The translations under genes and the position numbers were made by a program. Shown piece by piece: positions 51,038 through 58,973 of a stretch of DNA of 64,000 nt. Source of the stretch: Hydrogenobacter thermophilus TK-6 (GTDB lineage: Bacteria > Aquificota > Aquificia > Aquificales > Aquificaceae). Each line of letters begins with the position of its first letter. Position 1 is the stretch's first letter. The stretch spans positions 434,001 through 498,000 of the forward strand of contig NC_013799.1 of assembly GCF_000010785.1 (NCBI RefSeq). Direction: 5' to 3'. Below the pieces are notes generated by a model, which had not been told where the DNA came from, made no database searches, and worked only from the letters and a program-made list of their open reading frames with translations.

Positions 51038-52102
51038 TTTTGCAGGGTAGGGGACTATAGGCTCCCTACCAAACCGCCAAAGAATGTTCACCGCCCCAAC
51101 TACATCAGCATCATTTTCATATCCACAGTTGAGACAGTGAAACCATTCTCCATCACGGTTTGCCCTGTCCTCATATCCACATTGAGGACAAGTCCTGCTG
51201 GTATAACTCGCAGGAACTATGTGCCACTGGACGCCAGCTACCTCACATAGCTCCTTTATTCTCCTCAAAACATATCCATACATCCAGTAGTTAAATCTCC
51301 TGTTAATGTCTCTTCTCCACTTGCCTCTCTTCCCTCTCTTTAAATTCTTCAGCTTCTCTAATACTGGAGAAAATGAACCATCTATTACCTGCTTCAAAAC
51401 CCTGTTTACCTCTGTCTTAAGATAGTCAAGAACTCTCTTAAACCTTTTGCTTCCTTGCTTCTTTGGTAAAATTTTCTTCTCAATTATCTCCTTTATCTCT
51501 CTTCCAAACACCTGACCATCTGATAAAGTTATAAGCTTTCTATATCCTATATCTATCCCTTTTGGTCCTCTCTCCTCAAGCACCACCTCCTTCTTAAAAG
51601 TCAATTTCAAAAACCACTTGCCATCTCTCTTTAAAAGCTCCATACCGGAACTTAACTTCCACTCGTCAAAATACTTCTGTGCATATCTGTAATTCTTGAC
51701 TGGAAAATGAACCCAGTTTTTGTCTTTTGGATTTCTTAATAAGAACCAGAAATTAAACGAATTATTTCCTCTCTCAAGCCTGTAAAATCTCTTATCCAGT
51801 TTAAGACTTACCTTTTTGACCTCAGGCTTGTTAACTTTCTTCTTCCTTTGAAAAACACTTTTTAAGATATCTACTGCCTGAAGGAGAGCGCAGCCTAAAT
51901 ATCTCTTTGACAACCATGTCTTATGAGAATAAGTCTTTACATGCTCGTAAGATGGAAGGCTCCTCTCATCAAAACCTTTATCCACAAAATACTGCAGAGC
52001 GTTTTTGTATTCTTCCCACAATTGGTCTAAGAACTTTTTCTTTCCAGCATTTGCAAATTCCAGACTGAATAACAAACTTCGCTTTATCTCTTTTGCCTGC
52101 AT
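51011..52102 (-). CDS. tnpB: RNA-guided nuclease TnpB (IS605 family), copy 2
   Basis: The 363-residue protein is identical to the copy at 32869-33960, with the same RuvC residues (Asp184, Glu249, Asp333) and zinc finger. It is transcribed towards pcrA; a transcript running through would carry the pcrA message as well, with the guide of the omega RNA read from the first codons of pcrA. Confidence 0.92.
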   Translation of the reverse strand: MQAKEIKRSLLFSLEFANAGKKKFLDQLWEEYKNALQYFVDKGFDERSLPSYEHVKTYSHKTWLSKRYLGCALLQAVDILKSVFQRKKKVNKPEVKKVSLKLDKRFYRLERGNNSFNFWFLLRNPKDKNWVHFPVKNYRYAQKYFDEWKLSSGMELLKRDGKWFLKLTFKKEVVLEERGPKGIDIGYRKLITLSDGQVFGREIKEIIEKKILPKKQGSKRFKRVLDYLKTEVNRVLKQVIDGSFSPVLEKLKNLKRGKRGKWRRDINRRFNYWMYGYVLRRIKELCEVAGVQWHIVPASYTSRTCPQCGYEDRANRDGEWFHCLNCGYENDADVVGAVNILWRFGREPIVPYPAKPPSVSLNL

Positions 52103-52173
52103 CTTTCCGATTATTTTAATTTATTCTTCGTTGGTCTATAAAATCAGTTATTAGTTCCTACACTGTAGTATAG

Positions 52174-52188
52174 TATAATTTTAATGCC
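52174..52188 (+). promoter_or_regulatory. -10 hexamer 9 nt before an ATG, next to the IS end
   Basis: TATAAT (52174-52179), then TTTAATGCC, then the ATG at 52189. The -35 position (about 52151-52156, TTAGTT) falls inside the IS copy, so the insertion has replaced the original -35 region. Confidence 0.5.
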
Positions 52189-53388
52189 ATGAAAATAGCC
52201 TTTCTTAAAACAGGCAACGAGACAGGACCCAACAGGCACATATTGGCACTTTTGAGGCACTTTCAAAACAAAGGACTGCAAGTAAAAGAGTTTGACCTCA
52301 CCAACGGAGACATACAGCAAACTGTTAATCAGATGCTTGAGTTTTCTCCCACCTTCTCTTTGGATGTTAATGCGACAGGAGTGATAGTTGGTCAGCAAGG
52401 TGAGGAGAGGATACCCATCTGCGATGCTTTTGGATTTGTCCATGTGAGCATTTTTACAGATGACCCACTCCTTTACTTTCCTACTTTGCTGGACATGAGA
52501 ACTGCCAACAATTTCTTACCTGTTTTGTGCGACCTTAAGTATATGGACAGTTTAAGGATGCTTGGTATAAATAAGGGGCTTTTCTACATAACTCCCTTTG
52601 TGGAAAGGGAATTTATGAGAGAACCACAAGGTGAAAAGGACATAGAGGTGGTCTTTGTGGGTCCTGTATCCGACCCAGAAGTGTTGGCAAAGCAGGTGAT
52701 AAATAACCTTCAAGAGCACCTTATACCCTTCTTCTTTGAAGTGGCTGAATTTATGTTTAGAAACCCAGAGGTATCCGTGCATGTTGCTTCCGAGTACATA
52801 CTCTCTATGTTTCACCAGAACCTTCAGGAAGAGATAAACAAGTGGCGAAACGAAAAGCCAGAGGAGTATCTTAGACTTCTCAACGACATTTCCATATATG
52901 CTACTTCAAAGAAGAGATGGTATTTACTCAGTTTTCTTGACGGTATTGACCTCAAGATAGTTGGTGAGTTTCAGGGTGAGCTAAGAGAAGGGCACGAGAT
53001 CCTGCCAACCAGCTCATACGAGGACTTTCTTGAAGTGCTGGGCAGGTCCTACATGGCTATTTTGAGTTTTCCCTTCAGTGTCCCATCTGGTATAGGCTTT
53101 ACACCTCTTGAAGTGGGCTTTATGGGCTGTGCTCCCCTAATAGACTACAGAATGACTCTTCAGGGCTTTTTGACACCGGGTAGCGAGTGTATTACTTACC
53201 TACCCCTTGACAGAGCTGACATTGAGGAGAAGATCCTTTACTACCTTGAACATCCTGACGAGGCTCTTTCAATAGGTCAGTCGGTAAGGCAGAAGGTGTT
53301 GCAGAAATTTACTCCCGAGGATAGAGGAGATTTTCTTATAAGTGTATTTGAACAGATCCTTGAAGGTGTCAAAAAATCCTCTGAGTGA
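52189..53388 (+). CDS. glycosyltransferase-like protein (GT-B, CgeB-type)
   Basis: A 399-residue protein. The N-terminal half (MKIAFLKTGNETGPNRHILA, with FVHVSIFTDDPLLYFP) resembles DUF3880/CgeB-type domains. The C-terminal half (SYEDFLEVLGRSYMAILSFP, then GIGFTPLEVGFMGCAPLIDY) matches the donor-binding region of GT-B glycosyltransferases. It probably adds sugars to surface polymers; the substrate is unknown. No Shine-Dalgarno; a -10 box lies 9 nt before the ATG. Confidence 0.75.
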   Translation: MKIAFLKTGNETGPNRHILALLRHFQNKGLQVKEFDLTNGDIQQTVNQMLEFSPTFSLDVNATGVIVGQQGEERIPICDAFGFVHVSIFTDDPLLYFPTLLDMRTANNFLPVLCDLKYMDSLRMLGINKGLFYITPFVEREFMREPQGEKDIEVVFVGPVSDPEVLAKQVINNLQEHLIPFFFEVAEFMFRNPEVSVHVASEYILSMFHQNLQEEINKWRNEKPEEYLRLLNDISIYATSKKRWYLLSFLDGIDLKIVGEFQGELREGHEILPTSSYEDFLEVLGRSYMAILSFPFSVPSGIGFTPLEVGFMGCAPLIDYRMTLQGFLTPGSECITYLPLDRADIEEKILYYLEHPDEALSIGQSVRQKVLQKFTPEDRGDFLISVFEQILEGVKKSSE

Positions 53389-54044
53389 TGTTTCCGGGCT
53401 TTGGCACTCTGGTAAATGCCTCCCTCATACTTTTAGGCTCTTTCGTAGGCTTAAGAGCTTCCAGATACATACCCACCAGTCTGAAGGATGGTGCCATAAA
53501 TGCCATAGGACTCTTTACCCTTATGCTGGGTGTAAAGCTCCTTTACGAAAACAAGCCAGAAACCCTCAAAGTGTTTTTTACAATCCTCATAGGTTCTGCA
53601 CTGGGGCATCTGGCAAAAATAGAGGAGAGCCTTCACGAGCTTTTAAAAAATAGAGGAGGTGATTCTTTAAGCGGTTTTGTAAGCGCATCCGTGCTTTTTA
53701 CTGTAGGACCTATGACGCTTTTGGGGTGTATACTTGAGGGTACAAAAGGTGACAGCACACTAATACTGTCAAAGGCTTTTATGGACGGTTTTTCTTCCAT
53801 TATCCTCTCCTCCTCCCTGGGCAAGAGCGTTGCCTTTTCCGCCTTCTTTGTTCTCATATTTCAAGGTTCCCTTACTATGCTGGCTTTTTACTTGGGTAGC
53901 TTTTTGCCAAAAGACTCTATGTCCAACGCCCTTTTTGTAGGTGGTGGTCTCATGCTTTTAACTGGTGCAAAAATACTGGGTCTTTTGGAAAGGATAAAGG
54001 TACTTAACTTCTTTCCTTCACTTTTTATAAGCTTGTTGGTGTAA
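53388..54044 (+). CDS. DUF554 family membrane protein
   Basis: A 218-residue integral membrane protein with the DUF554 pattern: GTLVNASLILLGSFVGLRASRYIP, GLFTLMLGVKLL, then [20 protein letters not shown] (the signature) and several more membrane segments. A possible transporter, function unknown. Its ATG overlaps the stop codon of the glycosyltransferase gene (TGATG). Confidence 0.87.
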   Translation: MFPGFGTLVNASLILLGSFVGLRASRYIPTSLKDGAINAIGLFTLMLGVKLLYENKPETLKVFFTILIGSALGHLAKIEESLHELLKNRGGDSLSGFVSASVLFTVGPMTLLGCILEGTKGDSTLILSKAFMDGFSSIILSSSLGKSVAFSAFFVLIFQGSLTMLAFYLGSFLPKDSMSNALFVGGGLMLLTGAKILGLLERIKVLNFFPSLFISLLV

Positions 54045-54139
54045 GACCCACGCCGAAATCTCCTGCGTCTAAGTAGCTGAAGTACCTTTTTTCATTCCAT
54101 TCCCTCCTTTCCACAATTATAACGCCTGCGCTGGTAAAG

Positions 54140-55405
54140 CTAGATTATATTTACCTTTAGAAAGTGAGTGGCACAGGATATGCAAGGGTCAAAGCTCCTT
54201 ATGAGCTTTTCCGCCTCTTCTCTTATTATGCTCTCCTCCTTTTTGAGTTGATTACATCTCTCTTTTAAAGAGTGCTCCATGGCATCTTGATTTTGGGATG
54301 TGGGGGGTACTATATCCGCTTTTAAGATGTTTCCTTGCTGGTCAAATTGATAGCTATGCCAGAGGATACCTCTTGGCGCTTCGCTAACACCAAAGCCTTC
54401 GCCAGCTTTTACCTGATAGCTTACTTTGATAACTTCAGGTTTTTTATAATCTCTGATTATCTGATGGGATCTTTCAAGGCTATGGAGGATCTCCACCATC
54501 CTTATAAGGATGCTTTTGTAAGGGTTAAGCTCAGGAAACTTTATAGGAAGCTTATGTGCGTATTCTGTAGCAAGTGGGCTTAGCTTCTGGTAATTGTTGT
54601 TAAACCTCGCCAAGGGACCCACCACATAGATAGACCCTCCTTTTGTCCTTGCATGCTTAGCTGTTGAGTAATGCACAGCATACTCCACAAAGTATTCTTT
54701 GAACTCCTTTTTGTTTATAACCTCTCCTTCACTCGTGAGTATGTCCCCACTGAGTATGGGATAATCTTCATCTGTTAGTGATACAAAAAGGATGTTTTTC
54801 AGTTCAAAATGGGGAAACTTTAAATGTTTTAGCTTTTCAAGTAGTCTGTAGCATATGTCTATGGCTTCCTCTATGTCCTTGCAACTGACGCTTGGATGCT
54901 CCGGTAGAGAATGAAATCCTCCAACCGTGACGGAGACAGGATGAGATGTCCTACCTCCCAGCATCTGAATTATCTTTGAACCTACTTCTCTTAATCTCAG
55001 TCCGCCTTGTACAAGCTCTCTATCTACCTTTGCAAGCTGAGCTATGGATGAAACACCATAGAAGTCTGGTAAGTGTAAGAAGAATATGTGTATAGCATGG
55101 CTCTGTATCCACTCTCCATAATACATAAGTCTTCTCAGAAGCAGTATGTCCTCGGGCACTTCTATCCCAAAGGCATCTTCTACAGCTTGAACTCCACTCA
55201 TCTGATAAGCTACCGGACATATACCGCATATGCGTGCAGTCACATCGGGTATGAAATGGTAAGGCTTTCCCCTCAAAATCTCCTCAAAGTATCTGGGTGG
55301 CTCGTATATTCTGAGCTTGAGGTCCTTAATCTGGTCCTTGTCCAGCACAATATCCAGCGCACCTTCCCCTTCTACTCTTGTAAGAGCTTTTATCTTCACT
55401 TCCAT
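54140..55405 (-). CDS. [NiFe]-hydrogenase large subunit, group 3b (sulfhydrogenase alpha)-type
   Basis: A 421-residue catalytic subunit. The Ni-Fe ligands are Cys60 and Cys63 (RICGICPVAYQ) and Cys408 and Cys411 in DPCISCATH. The chain ends seven residues after His414 (FLKVNII), so maturation would remove a short peptide. The sequence style (TRVEGEGAL, GFHSLPEHPSVS) is that of group 3 bifunctional hydrogenases. It overlaps the small-subunit gene by 10 nt. The diaphorase subunits (beta and gamma) normally next to it are absent. Confidence 0.9.
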   Translation of the reverse strand: MEVKIKALTRVEGEGALDIVLDKDQIKDLKLRIYEPPRYFEEILRGKPYHFIPDVTARICGICPVAYQMSGVQAVEDAFGIEVPEDILLLRRLMYYGEWIQSHAIHIFFLHLPDFYGVSSIAQLAKVDRELVQGGLRLREVGSKIIQMLGGRTSHPVSVTVGGFHSLPEHPSVSCKDIEEAIDICYRLLEKLKHLKFPHFELKNILFVSLTDEDYPILSGDILTSEGEVINKKEFKEYFVEYAVHYSTAKHARTKGGSIYVVGPLARFNNNYQKLSPLATEYAHKLPIKFPELNPYKSILIRMVEILHSLERSHQIIRDYKKPEVIKVSYQVKAGEGFGVSEAPRGILWHSYQFDQQGNILKADIVPPTSQNQDAMEHSLKERCNQLKKEESIIREEAEKLIRSFDPCISCATHFLKVNII

Positions 55406-56076
55406 AGCTTCTCTCTATATATCTTATTGTAAGCGTTGGCGCTTAGTTTAATGGTCTGATAAGCCTGAGGAAAGTATGCTAAAAAACTCTCCAAGTTAGG
55501 TTTATGCACTGGTCCATAACATCCATAACATCCCCTCTCAAAGGAAGGGCATATGGCACCGCAACCTGCCCTTGTAATAGGTCCAAGACACACCTCACCC
55601 TTTGCAACCGTGATGCAAACAGCTCCTCTTCTCTTACACTCAAGGCATACTGGATACTCTGGCACATATGGACTTTTACCGTGTAGGATGCTTTTGAGGA
55701 AGTTTTCTAAAATCTCCTTATTAATTGGGCATCCAGGGAGTTGGTAATCGACCTTTACAAAAGCATCAATTGGCTCTGACTTTATAATACCTTCAAAATT
55801 TCCAGCGCTTTGCACTCCACCGGATATGGCACAAGCACCTATAGCTACAAGCATACCTGATCGCCTTCTTATGTCCAAAATCCTCTCCTCATCCTCTCTG
55901 TTGGATACAGAACCTTCAACAAAGGAGATATCAAACTCTCCATAATGGTTCTCACTTTGAGCCTCAAGGAAGTATAGCACTTGAAGTTTCTCCAAATACC
56001 TCAGCATATGTTCAAGCTCAAAGAAGACTATCTGACAACCATCGCACGATGAAAACTTAAAAACGCCTATTTTCAA
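55396..56076 (-). CDS. [NiFe]-hydrogenase small subunit, group 3b (sulfhydrogenase delta)-type
   Basis: A 226-residue Fe-S subunit related to the NuoB-like family. The proximal-cluster pair Cys11-x2-Cys14 (SSCDGCQ) is intact, and further clusters are bound by cysteines in VAIGACAISGG, LPGCPINKE, PVCLECKRRGAVC, RAGCGAICP and RGCYGCYGP. No signal peptide, so it is cytoplasmic. It overlaps engB upstream by 4 nt. Confidence 0.9.
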   Translation of the reverse strand: MKIGVFKFSSCDGCQIVFFELEHMLRYLEKLQVLYFLEAQSENHYGEFDISFVEGSVSNREDEERILDIRRRSGMLVAIGACAISGGVQSAGNFEGIIKSEPIDAFVKVDYQLPGCPINKEILENFLKSILHGKSPYVPEYPVCLECKRRGAVCITVAKGEVCLGPITRAGCGAICPSFERGCYGCYGPVHKPNLESFLAYFPQAYQTIKLSANAYNKIYREKLWK

Positions 56077-56633
56077 CCTTCTACAACCTCCAAAATACTC
56101 CTGTAAAGTTCCTTTTTCCCTTTCCCTTCCTTAGCTGAAGTAATTATAACTTCATTTACACCAACTACCTTAAGAAGCTCCAAGCTTTTGGAAAGCTCTT
56201 TTTGTGATGCCTTGTCTGTTTTTGTTAGCACTACCTTGTAAGGTATATTTATATGCCTTAGCCACTCTATCATGAGCTTATCAAGGTCTGTAGGTCCCAC
56301 CTTGCTGTCAATTAATACAAATACGCACCTAATGTTTTGTCTCCTCTCTCTGAAGTAGCTTTCTATGAGCCTTTTCCAGCTTTCCCTCTCTGCTTTTGAA
56401 ACCTTTGCAAAACCATAGCCCGGTACATCAACGAGCTTTATACGTCCTTCCAAAAGGAAGGCGTTTATGGACCTTGTTCTACCCGGTTCTTTACTCACCC
56501 TTGCTACAGGTTCGCCCACCAGCATGTTTATTAAAGAGGACTTACCCACATTAGACCTTCCTACAAACACCACTTCTTTAAAGTGGTCTTTGGGGAGATC
56601 TTCCCTGTATGAGCCTAAAAACTCCACCTTCAT
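56073..56633 (-). CDS. engB: ribosome biogenesis GTP-binding protein YsxC/EngB
   Basis: A 186-residue GTPase needed for large ribosomal subunit assembly. G1 is GRSNVGKSSLIN, G3 is DVPGYG, G4 is TKTD and G5 is SAKEGKGKKE. The FAKVSKAERESWKRLIESY segment is typical of EngB. It overlaps folC and the hydrogenase delta gene by 4 nt each. Confidence 0.95.
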   Translation of the reverse strand: MKVEFLGSYREDLPKDHFKEVVFVGRSNVGKSSLINMLVGEPVARVSKEPGRTRSINAFLLEGRIKLVDVPGYGFAKVSKAERESWKRLIESYFRERRQNIRCVFVLIDSKVGPTDLDKLMIEWLRHINIPYKVVLTKTDKASQKELSKSLELLKVVGVNEVIITSAKEGKGKKELYRSILEVVEG

Positions 56634-57859
56634 GATTTTTTCACCTTTTTTAGAGCCTGCTTTACCTCACCCACAAGATAGAGAGAGCCTATCACAATAA
56701 TATCCTCCTCAAGGCAAAGAACATCTTCGGATGAGGAGAGGAGCATAACTTCCTCAAAGCCTACCTTCTTGGCATAACTCTCAAGCTCCAAAAGGTCTTC
56801 TCCTCTGTGATGTTTGATCTGAACAAGATATATGCGATGCGAAAGCTCTCTCAAAAAGTGCATGCTTTCGCGCCACTCCTTCTCTTTAAGACCTGTAAAT
56901 ACGGGTGTAAGGCTTCCCATGTACCTTTTTACCTCTCTGACCACCTTCTTTATACTGTCGGTGTTGTGAGCACCATCCAGCACAAGAAGTGGCTCTCTTC
57001 TGACTATCTCCATTCTTCCCTCCCAGCGGGTGTTTTGCAAAGCTTGCTTTAACCTTTTCAGGTCAGGTTTTATAAGACATGATGCAGCTGTGATGGCTAA
57101 ACTGGCATTGCCTATCTGCCACTTTCCCCAAAGTCCCAAAGGCACATTTTCCAAGCGTATATCCTTCCACTCGTAGTGCTCTAAGAGCGTCTCATACCTG
57201 CTTACTCTACCGTAAGAGAAAAAGTCTATGCCTCCCACTATAAGGTCCCTATCATCGCAAAGGTCCAGCGCCTTACTGTAAAGGGGGAACTTCATACTTC
57301 CCAGCACAAGAGGAAAGCCCTTTCTGTATATGCCCAGCTTTTCAACAGCTCTGCTCTCTACATCTCTGCCCAGCCACTTAGTGTGGTCCCTTTCCACGTT
57401 GGTAATAACACACACAGAAGGATTGCATACTCTTGTGGCATCCCACCTTCCTCCCATCCCCACCTCAAAGACAGCCACATCCACCTTTTGGTCTTTGAAG
57501 TATTCAAGAGCTATCAGCGTGCAGGCTTCAAAGTATGTTAGCTCAAACTTCTCAAAGATGGGTTTAAGTTCCCTTACATATTCCTCAAGCACCTCGGAAG
57601 GCATCTTCTCACCATTTATCCTCCATCTTTCCTCTTCTTCCACCAAGTGTGGAGATACAAACCAACCTGTTTTATATCCGTGCTGTCTTAGGATCATCTC
57701 CGAGAAGGCGCAGGTGGAACCTTTTCCGTTGGTACCCCCTACCTGAAGGGATGTGTAAGGTAATCTCTCCAAACCCAGAAACTGAGAAGCCTTCTGTATT
57801 CTCTCAAGAGTTGGAACTATATGATAATCTTTCCCTCTGTAAAGATTGTACAGAAGCAT
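56630..57859 (-). CDS. folC: folylpolyglutamate/dihydrofolate synthase
   Basis: A 409-residue Mur-ligase-like enzyme that adds glutamate to folates. The P-loop is VGGTNGKGSTCAFSE, the SPHLVEEEERWRINGE loop and FEVGMGGRWDATRVCNPSV (with the magnesium ligand) follow, and LDGAHNTDSIKK is the C-terminal ligand motif. It starts 13 nt beyond the terminator of the cold-shock gene. Confidence 0.94.
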   Translation of the reverse strand: MLLYNLYRGKDYHIVPTLERIQKASQFLGLERLPYTSLQVGGTNGKGSTCAFSEMILRQHGYKTGWFVSPHLVEEEERWRINGEKMPSEVLEEYVRELKPIFEKFELTYFEACTLIALEYFKDQKVDVAVFEVGMGGRWDATRVCNPSVCVITNVERDHTKWLGRDVESRAVEKLGIYRKGFPLVLGSMKFPLYSKALDLCDDRDLIVGGIDFFSYGRVSRYETLLEHYEWKDIRLENVPLGLWGKWQIGNASLAITAASCLIKPDLKRLKQALQNTRWEGRMEIVRREPLLVLDGAHNTDSIKKVVREVKRYMGSLTPVFTGLKEKEWRESMHFLRELSHRIYLVQIKHHRGEDLLELESYAKKVGFEEVMLLSSSEDVLCLEEDIIVIGSLYLVGEVKQALKKVKKS

Positions 57860-57872
57860 AAAGAAAAATTAT

Positions 57873-57892
57873 AAGCCCCCAGAAGGGGGCTT
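57873..57892 (-). terminator. intrinsic terminator of the cold-shock gene
   Basis: AAGCCCCC and GGGGGCTT form an 8-bp stem with a 4-nt loop. On the minus strand it is followed by ATAATTTTT. It lies 6 nt below the csp stop codon and before folC. Confidence 0.8.
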
Positions 57893-57897
57893 TTGGG

Positions 57898-58107
57898 TTA
57901 GCTGATGGGTCTTACATTCTTGGCTCTGGGTCCCTTAGAGTCCTCCTCTATTTCAAACTCTACTCTCTGCCCCTGCTCCAAGGTCTTAAAACCTCTCTGC
58001 TGAATGGCTGAGAAATGGACGAAAACGTCCCCCTGATTGTCATCACGGGTTATGAAACCATAACCCTTCTCCTTACTAAACCACTTTACAGTACCTTTGA
58101 GTGCCAT
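57898..58107 (-). CDS. csp: cold shock domain protein
   Basis: A 69-residue single-stranded nucleic-acid-binding protein. RNP1 is KGYGFITR and RNP2 is DVFVHFSAI; the start [18 protein letters not shown] is typical of CspA. AAGGAGG precedes the ATG. The leader is about 86 nt from the predicted promoter, as in cold-shock genes in which long leaders act in regulation (family knowledge). Confidence 0.97.
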   Translation of the reverse strand: MALKGTVKWFSKEKGYGFITRDDNQGDVFVHFSAIQQRGFKTLEQGQRVEFEIEEDSKGPRAKNVRPIS

Positions 58108-58199
58108 GGAACTAAAAACCTCCTTAAAACTAAGTTATGGAGCTTCAGCACCGAAGGTAAGGCGCCCTCCCTTCTGCGTACTTAAACTCCTGAGTTATA

Positions 58200-58228
58200 A
58201 TAATAAACTGCCTACTTGTTTTTGTCAA
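58200..58228 (-). promoter_or_regulatory. sigma-70 promoter of the cold-shock gene
   Basis: On the minus strand TTGACA (58228-58223), a 17-nt spacer, then TATTAT (58205-58200). The -35 is a perfect consensus. The expected start lies near 58193, giving an 86-nt leader. It overlaps the promoter region of the tat operon on the other strand. Confidence 0.75.
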
Positions 58229-58243
58229 GTATGAGCCTATAAT
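58216..58243 (+). promoter_or_regulatory. promoter of the tat operon
   Basis: TATAAT at 58238-58243 with TTGTTT (58216-58221) 16 nt upstream as a partial -35. The ribosome-binding site AAGGAGGTG and the ATG at 58265 follow. The two promoters are divergent and share bases. Confidence 0.6.
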
Positions 58244-58264
58244 AAAGATAAGGAGGTGAAGCGT

Positions 58265-58441
58265 ATGCACTTTCCACTGCCTTGGCAACTCATACTCATA
58301 CTTTTGGTAGTGTTTGTAATATTTGGAGCAAGTAGACTGCCCGAACTGGGTAAAGGACTTGGCGAGGGTATAAGGAACTTCAAGAAAGCTCTGTCAGGAG
58401 AAGAGGAGCAGAAGAAGGTACCCGAAAAAGAAGGAGGTTAA
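58265..58441 (+). CDS. tatA: Tat translocase subunit TatA/E, copy 1
   Basis: A 58-residue protein: a short N-terminus (MHFPLPW), one membrane segment ([16 protein letters not shown]), the hinge [20 protein letters not shown] and an acidic tail. It forms the pore of the twin-arginine translocase. The ATG at 58265 has AAGGAGGTG at the proper distance; a GTG 9 nt earlier would lie within this ribosome-binding site. Confidence 0.93.
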   Translation: MHFPLPWQLILILLVVFVIFGASRLPELGKGLGEGIRNFKKALSGEEEQKKVPEKEGG

Positions 58442-58443
58442 GT

Positions 58444-58653
58444 ATGTTTCATACGCCTACACTGCCAGAACTTATAGTGATCCTCGCCATTATCTTTCTG
58501 CTTTTTGGTGCATCTCGCCTGCCTGAAGCTGGTAAGGCTCTGGGTGAAGGCATAAGGAACTTCAAAAAGGCTCTCTCAGGAGAAACGGAGGAAGAGAAGA
58601 AAGCCAAAGAAGTCAAAGCTCAAGAGCTGGACAAAGAAGAGAAAAAGGCTTGA
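58444..58653 (+). CDS. tatA: Tat translocase subunit TatA/E, copy 2
   Basis: A 69-residue TatA paralog. The hinge region ([26 protein letters not shown]) is almost the same as in copy 1, pointing to a duplication. The tail is longer and rich in Lys and Glu. It begins 2 nt after the first copy ends, with AAGGAGG before the ATG. Confidence 0.92.
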   Translation: MFHTPTLPELIVILAIIFLLFGASRLPEAGKALGEGIRNFKKALSGETEEEKKAKEVKAQELDKEEKKA

Positions 58654-58676
58654 CCCTTTTCTGTTAAACTATTACT

Positions 58677-58973
58677 ATGGACTTTCCTGAAATAGCGCTT
58701 ATACTTCTTGTAGCTTTTATATTTCTTGGACCGGAAAAGATGATGGAACTTGCTACAAAGATGGGAGAACTTTTGAGAAAAATAAGGGAGACATGGGACG
58801 AATTAAGATACCAGATGTACGTAGAGAACATAAACAAAAAGGTGTTGGAGGAGCAAGAGGAAATACAAAGCACAGAAGAAGCAACTCATGAGGTGAAGGA
58901 AGATGGAACCACAGGAACTACCCAAGATGCCTCTGACAGAACATCTGAGGGAACTCAGAAGCAGACTGATTAA
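58677..58973 (+). CDS. tatB: Tat translocase subunit TatB-like
   Basis: A 98-residue protein: an N-terminal membrane segment (ALILLVAFIFLGPEK), the Gly-Pro-Glu hinge typical of TatB, a long amphipathic helix (MMELATKMGELLRKIRETWDELRYQM) and a hydrophilic Thr/Glu-rich tail. It docks Tat substrates with TatC. The tail overlaps the tatC start by 71 nt. Confidence 0.85.
   Translation: MDFPEIALILLVAFIFLGPEKMMELATKMGELLRKIRETWDELRYQMYVENINKKVLEEQEEIQSTEEATHEVKEDGTTGTTQDASDRTSEGTQKQTD

Larger units (their letters stand above)
50998..52164 (-). mobile_element. IS605-type element carrying only tnpB, copy 2
   Basis: Matches 32856-34022 over 1167 bp with no differences noticed, so one copy moved recently. 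It lies in the gap between pcrA (minus) and the glycosyltransferase gene (plus), touching the pcrA start codon on one side and lying 9 nt before a TATAAT on the other. The shared block starts with ATAG at 50998, so the AT of the pcrA ATG may be either IS or flank. Confidence 0.9.

Noticed and set aside
32869-52102. TnpB genes as a Cas12-type CRISPR system
   Set aside because: The proteins are 363 residues with IS605 layout, and there are no CRISPR repeats or cas1/cas2 genes in the window.
54169-54184. A second sigma-54-like motif, TGGCAC-N5-ATGCA
   Set aside because: It has a mismatch, lies in the coding end of the hydrogenase alpha gene, and no plus-strand gene follows it.
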